From positions 1-20,901 of the forward strand of contig JAOXYB010108825.1 of the NCBI GenBank assembly GCA_028565635.1: 20,901 nucleotides of DNA, read 5' to 3'. Positions within the stretch are counted from its first letter, which is position 1; each line of letters begins with the position of its first letter. The stretch is from Phoronis ovalis. Taxonomy: Eukaryota; Phoronida; Phoronidae. The translations under genes were made by a program, and so were the position numbers. Below the pieces are notes generated by a model. The model was not told the origin of the DNA. It did not search any database and saw only the letters and a list, made by a program, of their open reading frames with translations. Positions 10,400-17,858 of the stretch are shown here, piece by piece.

Positions 10400-11330
10400 T
10401 ATTTCGACCGCTGATAGAGGATGATCAGCCAGGTCCGGTTTCTTGACAAGAACAAGGGAGGGCAGGCGACGTATAGGTCACCTTTTATACCCTTCCGCAT
10501 GTGGGGAGAGCAGCGCTAATCCTAAAACGCCTGCTCTGTCATCCTGAGGAGGATACGAAGGCCACATCTGCCCCAGTTATGTGACCAACGACCATCTCCC
10601 TCAAGGCGCCAATGTGCAGGGTAGTGGCTAGGAATTCCCAGCAGCATCCTCCGCCTGTCCCCGTCACCACTTCCCCATCGCCATTGGACTTGGTGCACAT
10701 CCCAGAGAAATCCAATGTTTGACAAATTACCTGCACAAGGAAAGAATTTTAGTGAGAAAGGTTCGTACAGTCTCAGTCTCACTCTCTCAGCATGTGTCAC
10801 ACTGGTGCAGAGACTGCCACAGGTGTAATGCCGAATGTGGTCGCAGGTTTGATTTGGGAGTGTCCTTCTCCTAGATGGGCTGCCTTACAGGACTGAAGAA
10901 CCCATCTGTCCCAGAGCATAATGGTCGTTGGGGATACCACTCCCTCATCCGCCTAATAGGCAAAGTGCTCAGTGCCTGATTATTTAATTATAACCCATAA
11001 GTGGGACATGGTTGATGGTCGTCAGGGCATGTCCACACGCCGGTGAGCCTGCACTCCGCATTTCGGGGGCCCATGCTGCTCCGAGATCCCCTGTTGTTTA
11101 GCCTGGAGCCGTACGGTGTCCAGTTACTGTTTGTTGTCACGAAGAGGCACTACAGAAGTTTCGGTGATGGAGAGGCTATGTACTGGCAGGGAAGACTTAC
11201 GCACTCAGCTCCCTTTTCGCCTTGCAGATAGCTAGCGGCAGCAGCTGAAAGTGGAAGAACTAAGCTAAGCTTACTAGAACTAAGCTAACTACTTCTACGC
11301 TACTGCACGAATCACATGCACCCTGCGTCA
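10400..11330 (-). other. Probable 5' UTR/5' region of the LINE
   Basis: This stretch is clearly richer in G and C than its AT-rich surroundings, lies directly upstream of the endonuclease on the minus strand, and has only short non-matching frames on either strand. It is bounded at the far end by recombinase sequence of the YR element. Near the outer edge a GAACTAAGCTA word is repeated (about 11256-11288). Assignment to the LINE is by position and composition. The exact 5' end is uncertain by tens of bases. Confidence 0.55.
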
Positions 11331-11335
11331 GGGCC

Positions 11336-11754
11336 ACCAACACACAAGTCTATATAGGGTGTACTCAAACAACTGTTTGTGTAGTATGTAACATGAAGAA
11401 GTTGGTAGCGTGGCATCATTTGAGAAATAGTTCGCCACCACATCTCTGTTCTTTTTTCAAGATACTACGGTGTTGTCTAGTTCAGTTTTTATTAGTCGGG
11501 CACGTTTTGTAATCGCTCGTGTGGGATTAGATCCTAGTCAATATAGTGGGCATGGATTTAAGATAGGTGGTGCTACTTCTGCTGCTGCTGCTGGTTTGCA
11601 GGAGTGGGAGATAACATTGATGGGTAAGTGGACCAGTTCAGTTTACCAAAGATTTATAAACACTTTTATGTTTGTGTTAGTAAGGCTTGCTTCGAGAATG
11701 CGTTCAAATGATAGGAACTCATCACATGGAGATCCATATCACAGTCAAATTTAA
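11336..11754 (+). pseudogene. Tyrosine recombinase, C-terminal catalytic part (YR element)
   Basis: The match resumes near 11336 (IGCTQTT, then LVAWHHLRNSSPPHL) and, after a 1-nt frameshift near 11450, continues as LFFQDTTVLSSSVFISRARF and GLDPSQYSGHGFKIGGATSA to MGKWTSSVYQRFIN. This is the HxxR...(H/W)...Y portion of the catalytic domain. The nucleophile Tyr (codon near 11644) and His are present. The HxxR Arg is Lys instead (GHGFKIG, codon near 11560; relatives read GHSFRIG). The stop lies at 11752-11754, about 30 bp before repeat B1. Confidence 0.78.
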
Positions 11755-11784
11755 GAGTGATGGCCTACGATTCTAAGTATCTTA

Positions 11785-11879
11785 TTGGGCAGATTGTGTT
11801 GGCCCAATGTTAGTGGTCTAATAAAGTTTGCTCAGTATTATAGCCCACATCGCTCGTTTGTTATTTATTGAACATTAAT
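11785..11879 (+). repeat. YR element split repeat B1
   Basis: This is a direct repeat of 12127-12224, starting TTGGGCAGATT and ending GAACATTAAT, nearly identical except for a few substitutions and a 3-bp indel. It begins with an inverted pair ATTGGGC...GCCCAAT (11784-11808) able to form a hairpin, and contains AATAAA at 11820-11825 on the sense strand. Confidence 0.88.
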
Positions 11880-11894
11880 TGTAAATTTATATAA

Positions 11895-11991
11895 AATATA
11901 ATTCATGTTAATGTATTAATGGTGTCTTACATGGCCACTAGGTGGGGTGGTAACGATGTAATCGTATCGCTGTGTTCGGAAAAATCTCGCC
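11895..11991 (+). repeat. YR element split repeat A2
   Basis: This is the second copy of A1 (5347-5441), lying between B1 and B2. The match covers about 95 bp with scattered substitutions and small indels. Sequence between its end and B2 (about 11992-12126) is AT-rich spacer with no gene. Confidence 0.8.
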
Positions 11992-12126
11992 TTCCGCTCC
12001 CATCTTTTAAATTTAGTTATAACATACGTATACAAAAAGAAAAGAACAAACTATTTATTGTTATCTCAGTGTAATAGTTTGTAAGTAAGTGTATTTGTTT
12101 TGTTTTGTTTATGTTACTATTTCTAT

Positions 12127-12224
12127 TTGGGCAGATTTTGTTGGCCCAATGTTAATGGTCTAATAAAGTTCGCGCAGTAGTATAGCCCACATAACTCGTT
12201 TGTTATTTATTATTGAACATTAAT
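12127..12224 (+). repeat. YR element split repeat B2 (3' terminus)
   Basis: This is the second copy of B1 and ends with GAACATTAAT. It keeps the TTGGGC/GCCCAA inverted pair and AATAAA at 12162-12167. After it the similarity to B1 stops, which sets the 3' end of the element. Confidence 0.88.
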
Positions 12225-12641
12225 GTTTTACCTACACTCTGACCGCCCCCTCTTGGATACCATGGCAACCAAAGCAGCAGCATTGCAGTAGAAACATTTT
12301 AAGGTTGTTTTAAATATGTATGTACACATTATAATTAGAAAAACTACTTTTATTCCTAATACTCGCTGTCACTGAGGTGGTGATCTATTTTTACTGTGAT
12401 TGGTACTTAAATAATGCTTACTAAGGATCTGGATGTCAGAAAAAAATCTTGTTGTTGAACTTTGAAGGGTCATAACTTTAGAATAAAGTATATAATTGTG
12501 AGCAGTAATTAAGAAGATGATGTTTTAGCAAAATAAAAATAAAGGTGAATATACACCGTATGTCAAAAACGTAAAACTATGATATTTGAATATTGAATTG
12601 TTGTTAACAAACTATATTCCACTGGAACTGGTTTCGACGAT

Positions 12642-12721
12642 TTAAGATTAGGTCACATGGTGTGTTTATGATGGCGTATGCTTAAGATTAGGTCGCATGG
12701 AGCACTTATGATGCCGTATGC
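12642..12721. repeat. 40-bp tandem duplication in intron 1
   Basis: Two abutting 40-bp units both begin TTAAGATTAGGTC and end CGTATGC. They differ at a handful of positions. The pair lies about 200 bp before the acceptor of exon 2. No coding or known regulatory content is visible. Confidence 0.8.
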
Positions 12722-12921
12722 TGAATGCCACAGCGCATTGTCTTTCGACTAGATGGATAATTTCGAAAATTTAAATATATACATTTTTATGTACCTCTAT
12801 TTTTTTAGAGGATTTGCTTTAGGAACTTAAACGCTGTCAATAGTTACTGTGATTACCACTGTCTTATAGTAATAACTAATATTAGCGTTAATAGGGGATA
12901 ATTATAAATTTACTGTTACAG

Positions 12922-15900
12922 AAAAGAAACTTGCTGAAGAGATACGAAAACCTCTCGAAGTTGACTTAGAGACCGAGGCAAACCTTTTGAAACAAATGGG
13001 ACAAATTTATCGCGAAAGAGGACTTGCTTGTCATGACGTTAAGGAAGCATCAAACTTATTTGTAAAAGTATCCGCTCTCCTTAATTCTGCGAAATTGCGA
13101 ACAACTTTTGAGAGTAAGAAATTGGCAATTAATGACGCAATAAAACAAAATGAACTTGATTTTTTAAATCTCATTGGTTGCAAGTATGGCAAGATTCCGT
13201 CCTTGTTCAATGACAAAGTAAAAACAGATATTGACTGTTTTCGTAGTAAAATCAATAAAAAAATAGAAACCGTATGGCAAGAGACAAACGAGAATTATTC
13301 AAAAGACGGCAAAGATGAAATTCGGATTCCCCAAGAGAAGCACATAATTCAAATTACAAAAACGTTATGTCATGAGATAGCTGAAGATATGAAAAAAATT
13401 ATTAAAAGCATTTTTGTAATATGTTATGGTATTCTAGGTTCGGCGCCTCAAAAATTTGCTATAGTCGGCTTGGGTTCACTCGCACGTGAAGAAATGACAC
13501 CTTATTCTGATCTAGAATTTATGATTCTTGTTGAAAATGAAGAGAGTGATAAACAATATTTTCGGAATCTAACTAATCTATTTCACATATGTGTACTAAA
13601 TCTGGGGGAAACCCCATTACCAGCAATAGGTATAAAAACTTTAAATGATTTCGATTCTGAAAATGGCAGCTGGTATTTTGACTCCGTTACCATTAATGGA
13701 TTCTGTTTAGATGGTGCAATGCCATGGGCTTGCAAAACACCCTTAGGAAGACCTGATAGGATTGAAAAGAAAGGTATTGAACTAATACAAACACCGGATA
13801 ATATGGCTAAGCATTTAGGAGTAAAGGCTGCTGTAAAAGAAGGATATCACTTGGCAGAAATGTTAAGAACTTGTACAATTATTGATGGTAGTCATGATCT
13901 CTCAGACAAGTTTATTCAATTATGTGCGGAAGCAGGAACTAATGTAAAACTGAAGAAATGCGGTCTAAAAATGTTGAAATCTGATGTGAAAGAATATGAA
14001 GCTAAATTAACGTTGCATGATCCAAATCATGCCAGCGTTTTGCTGAATGTTAAAAAGGAAATTTACCGACTTCCCACTATTATTACGAACAGTTTTAAGC
14101 TAATCTACAACTTGGGCTGTAGTAACCCTTGGGATATACTTGATGAAATGGAGGCGGAAAACCTAATCACAGAGAAGGGATGCCATAACTTACAGATGGC
14201 AGTTACTGTGGCAGTGCTCCTGAGGTTCATAACATACACAAGAAATGGTGGACAGAAAGAAGATATCAGCTTTTTACAACAATCCCTAAATTCGAAAGTT
14301 TCTCACGAAACAAATGTGCATTATATTAACTCTGTGGATCTTATATTTCGATATTACTTTACTGTATTACCTTTAATGCAATGTTTGGATGCACATAACA
14401 CCATCAGTAATAATCTATCTTATAGCTCATTTTATGAGAAAAACGAAAACATACAGGGACTTATTTATGATAAAATCCTTAGGTACGACGATGCTTGTAA
14501 GAGTTTCAAGTCAGCTTTAAACGGTGCAACAAATTATAATAAGGCAAGTTGTTTGCGTAATATAGCATCAGTCTATAACGCACAAGGTGACTATGACAAT
14601 GCAATGACTTATTCTAAACAATTATTACAGATGACGCAACAGCTATATGGTGAAGGTGCTCATCCTGATGTCGCCAATGCATTGAATAATATAGGAGTGG
14701 TGTACATTAACCAATGTGACTATGACAATGCAATGACATATCAACAACAATCTTTAAAGATGATGGGACAGATATATGGTGAAGATGCTCATCAGAATTT
14801 CGCCACTTCATTGAATAATATAGCATTCATCTACCGAGCACAAGGTGACTATGACAATGCAATGACATATCTTCAACAATCATTACAGATGAATAGACAG
14901 ATACATTGTGAAGGTGCTCATCCTTCTGTCGCCACTTCATTGAATAATATAGGAGGGATATACATACACCAACATGACTATGGCAATGCAATGTCATATC
15001 TTCAACAATCATTACAGATGATGAGACAGCTACATGGTGAAGGTGCTCATCCTGATGTCGCCATTTCATTGAATAATATAGCATCAATCTATGCCGAGCA
15101 AGGTAACTATGACAATGCAATGACATATGATCGACAATCATTACAGATGAGGCAGCAGATATATGGTGAAGATGCTCATCCTAATGTCGCCAATTCATTG
15201 CATAATATAGGAGAGGTGTACAGAAGACAAGGTGACTATGACAATGCAATGACACATCTTCAACAATCCTTACAGATGCGTCGACAGATACATGGTGAAG
15301 GTGCTCATCCTGTTGTCGCCACTTCATTGAATAAAATAGGAGGGGTATACATAGACCAAGGAGATTATGACAATGCAATGACATATCGTCAACAATCATT
15401 ACAGATGCTTCGACAGATACATGGTGAAGGTGCTCATCCTGATGTTGCCACTTCATTGGATAATATTGCATCAGTCTATGACGCACAAGGTGTCTATGAC
15501 AATGCAATGACATATCATCGACAATCATTACAGATGAGGCAGCAGATATATGGTGAAGATGCTCATCCTAATGTCGCCAATTCATTGGATAATATAGGAG
15601 AGGTGTACAGAAGACAAGGTGACTATGACAATGCAATGACACATCTTCAACAATCATTACAGATGCGTCGACAGATACATGGTGAAGGTGCTCATCCTTC
15701 TATCGTCACTTCATTGACTAAAATAGGAGGGGTATACATAGACCAATGTGACTATGGCAATGCAATGACATATCTTCAACAAGCATTACAGATGCTTCGA
15801 CAGATACATGGTGAAGGTGCTCATCCTGGTGTCGCCACTTCATTGAGTTATATAGCATTAGTCCATCTTGCGCAAGGTGACTATGACAATGCATCGACAT

Positions 15901-15995
15901 ATTGTCTACAATCATTACTGATGAAGAGACAGATACATTGTCAAGATACCACATTATTGCAAGAAATATTCAGAATATTGCAAGAAATTGTATAA
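12922..15995 (+). CDS. NTase-TPR gene, exon 2: nucleotidyltransferase and TPR solenoid
   Basis: The frame enters from the acceptor at 12921/12922 and runs open to TAA at 15993-15995, giving 1062 residues with exon 1. Residues 40-150 are charged and helical. Residues ~215-245 hold GLGSLAREEM and PYSDLEF, which fit the nucleotidyltransferase motif (G-S, ten residues, D-x-E; S224, D235, E237) as in GlnD/DUF294 proteins. DGAMPWACKTPLGR (302-315) probably lies near the active site. Residues ~390-480 (KKEIYRLP, NLITEKGCHNL) resemble the helical part after the NTase core. A degenerate TPR at ~547-577 precedes 11 regular ones to residue ~1040. The family is known in invertebrates mostly as uncharacterised proteins. 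Substrate and partner are unknown. If exon 1 were wrong, the first ATG here would be 12996. No frameshift or stop is seen, so the gene is probably functional. Confidence 0.88.
14586..15995 (+). repeat. In-gene array of 11 TPR units, 129-nt period, with three-unit higher-order blocks
   Basis: Eleven units start (GGTGACTATGAC-like) at 14586, 14715, 14844, 14973, 15102, 15231, 15360, 15489, 15618, 15747 and 15876, exactly 129 nt apart with no indel; the last is partly divergent. The protein unit is 43 residues, one longer than the usual 42-residue kinesin light chain/TPR_12-type repeat, owing to GEGAHP where many have GPDHP. Units 5-7 (15102-15488) and 8-10 (15489-15875) are copies of one 387-bp block. 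Units 5 and 8 differ at about 4 of 129 positions, 6 and 9 at about 6, and 7 and 10 at more. GEDAH in units 2, 5 and 8 suggests the same three-unit register from unit 2 onward. Confidence 0.93.
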
Positions 15996-17440
15996 TGAAA
16001 ACTGAACAAATACGTTAAAGCATGATCAGGATGCTGACTGCATGGTTTCTTTTAGTTATTGGCCAGTTCCATTTGTGTTTGAAACTTTGTTGTCTTTTAA
16101 TTTCAAATATCCATAGTATACACATGATGTATGTTCTACATTGTACTATTATGTTTTATATACCTAATACAAGCGTACTAAATCATATCCTCTGCTTCTT
16201 AGTGCTTAAATGCATCACTAATGTTAGTTTGGCTGTACCTCCTACAGTGCAAATGGGTTTTGATTCATACATAATATATCCTTACTTCTATAACCTTAAA
16301 ATAACTTTCTCTGTTCAGTTATTGCAAACAGAACGAAGATTTAAAAATATATTTCGAAGAAGCGAATCACCTGTAATATATATGCTTGGATTATATATTT
16401 ATTTTCATGTTCTGTTCAACTAGTTAATTAGTGTTTTATGACGTAGAAATTGGAATTTATTAGTATACTCTGAATTTCCTGGAAGTAATTTATAGGCAGT
16501 GATAATGTCGTCGTATTGATATCAGTTCATAATCCTGAGCCTAGTGTAGAAAACGTAGTATTTATTATTCCCGAGGCCTGCATGAGTAGTGCTGATTTGC
16601 GACCATTGAGGAAGCAAACATATTATAAACATCGCAAAGTATATTAACAACTTTGTATTCTTATCATAAGCTGCAATTGTTTGTTAACATTTTTAAAGAT
16701 TTTGTTTTGGTTATGAAAGGTGTATGCGATCAATAGCATAACAAACAAAATTATTGGATGAACAATAACGACAATAAAAGTGAAAGAACGCTACTGGTTC
16801 TATCATTCAAAGAGCACATGTTCGTGATAACGTTTCTCGAATTCATTAGCACAATTATTAATACAACGTGAAATGTAATAATATTATGTATATAGATTTC
16901 TAGACTTCTTCTAGTCTGACCGCAATGTTGACGGAACAATGGTTGCGATTGCCTAGAAAAGACGGACGTGCTAAAAACTACTAGGCGACAGTTTAACACA
17001 GGGAAACAATAATCTCGCCGGGTGTCGTATCTATCTTGCATTTCTTCATTTTTATTTTAGTTTAATTGACGAAACTGGAAACTAATTTGAGTTACCATTA
17101 TTTTCCATCAGGCATGTGGAAATAAATAAGAAAACTCATATTAAACAAATTCAAAGTAGTATAAGCTTAGCCGAAAGTTGAGTTATGACCGAAAACTGGG
17201 AGTACAATTCGTGTCATTATAATATATTGCACAGAAACACGACGCTTCCGTAATATGTATATCACTTTATTATATTAATTCCATAGCTAACATATTCATG
17301 TAAATAGAACTAAATAAATAAGTGAATCGCCGGGGTCAATGTTTACATAGCTCTTTGCATTTCTTGCAAATGAAATTGAATTTAATTTTAATTTAAAAAT
17401 GTAACAAGTGTTGTGTATTACACATTACTATCGTTGAGGG
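15996..17440 (+). other. Probable 3' UTR and downstream intergenic DNA
   Basis: AT-rich sequence follows the stop codon. The first canonical AATAAA downstream is at 16773-16778, so a 3' UTR of about 0.8 kb is plausible; another is at 17121-17126. An open frame at 16022-16423 is hydrophobic and AT-driven, without a recognisable domain, and I treat it as chance. No other gene is seen. Confidence 0.45.
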
Positions 17441-17567
17441 CTACAGGGGCTTTTACGCGAGTAGCTAGCATAGGGGTCTGTTAAATCTGAGCATTTTCTT
17501 ACGGCGGCCATTTTTTTTCTGTTGGTTTTATTTCTATTTCTTTTGGCGACCATTTAATTTTTTTTAA

Positions 17568-17858
17568 CTTGCCGCTACCGTTCTTTTTTGGTTAAGTTGC
17601 CTTGTTAAGTGCAGCGATCCGCGAGAAGTTCCAATTTTTAAGTGCGAGCATTGGACCCTGAGGGGACCTCCTACCCCCTCATCGTTTGCAACTAAGTGCG
17701 ACCCTCCTGGCGACCCTGTCTTTGTATGTGACGCTGCATTATATAGTAATGAGGACATTAGTTTTGCAGCAAAGGCTGAACCTAAACGGGAACCTTCGTC
17801 AAAATTTAATCTACATCGTTATCATATCATTACAAAGCGTTCGCTTTCTAAAATTTGA
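17568..17858 (+). other. Unrecognised GC-richer open stretch, possible exon or old repeat
   Basis: Between TAA at 17565 and TGA at 17856 the plus strand is open for 96 codons without an in-frame ATG. The translation is hydrophobic at the start, then has several Cys and Pro residues (CEHWTLRGPPTPSS, CDPPGDPVFVCDA). A pyrimidine-rich tract and CAG at 17612-17614 could be a splice acceptor, and GTATGT near 17727 could be a donor. The minus strand is also open (17564-17758, 64 residues with ATG). I recognise neither protein. The stretch is visibly richer in G+C than its surroundings. It could be an exon of a neighbouring gene, a transposon fragment or chance. Confidence 0.2.

Larger units (their letters stand above)
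7240..11330 (-). mobile_element. Non-LTR retrotransposon (LINE, endonuclease/RT type) inserted in the YR element
   Basis: Read on the minus strand, the order is a GC-richer 5' region (about 11330-10400), an AP-like endonuclease (about 10391-9391), a reverse transcriptase (about 9060-7640) and a tail with two C2H2 zinc fingers (7446-7289). It ends near 7240. The copy may be near full length, about 4.1 kb. Proteins of this kind are often labelled craniofacial development protein 2-like in databases because of the endonuclease. I cannot fix the clade by eye (RTE-like or a CR1/Jockey relative). Several frameshifts, an internal deletion and loss of an active-site residue make it inactive. No target-site duplication is evident. 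Confidence 0.85.
5347..12224 (+). mobile_element. Ngaro/PAT-like tyrosine-recombinase retroelement remnant with split direct repeats
   Basis: The element is bounded by split direct repeats in the order A1 (5347-5441) - body - B1 (11785-11879) - A2 (11895-11991) - B2 (12127-12224), the hallmark layout of Ngaro/PAT-type YR retrotransposons. The body holds a gag-like open frame, an RNase H remnant and a tyrosine recombinase in two pieces. No reverse transcriptase domain is visible between the gag-like part and the RNase H, so this copy is internally deleted. A ~4.1-kb LINE interrupts the recombinase at about 7240-11330. Without it the element is about 2.8 kb, shorter than complete elements of this type. 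The termini are set by where the repeat alignments fade, give or take several bases. Confidence 0.82.
4009..12921 (+). other. Intron 1 of the NTase-TPR gene (phase 1, ~8.9 kb)
   Basis: The intron starts with GTAAGG at 4009 and ends with TTACTGTTACAG at 12921, both good splice signals. It hosts a nested pair of retroelements: a Ngaro/PAT-like YR element in sense orientation, and a LINE in antisense orientation inserted in it. The flanks (4009-5346 and 12225-12921) are AT-rich and hold no gene I can see. They include a short AATAAT run near 4705-4720 and a 40-bp tandem duplication at 12642-12721. The intron call depends on the exon 1 assignment. Confidence 0.7.

Noticed and set aside
10522..10800. 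Minus-strand frames upstream of the LINE endonuclease, as a first LINE ORF
   Set aside because: They are short and overlapping in two frames, with no coiled-coil or RNA-binding motif. I treat the region as 5' UTR.
12987..12989. TTG at 12987 as the start codon of the long frame
   Set aside because: In an animal gene a TTG start is unlikely. The frame is open further upstream to a good splice acceptor and joins exon 1 in phase.
14827..15954. Minus-strand open frames (14827-15141, 15181-15528, 15718-15954) with repeated MSLHCHSH-like words
   Set aside because: They are exact antisense shadows of the TPR array. The 129-nt period keeps the same antisense frame open repeatedly, and they have no independent support.
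14586..15995. Regular 129-nt repeats as a CRISPR array or satellite
   Set aside because: The period is a multiple of three with no indels, the frame stays open, and the translation is a clear TPR solenoid.
16022..16423. 133-codon plus-strand frame after the gene, as a membrane protein gene
   Set aside because: It is hydrophobic because of AT-rich codons, has no recognisable domain, and lies where the 3' UTR is expected.
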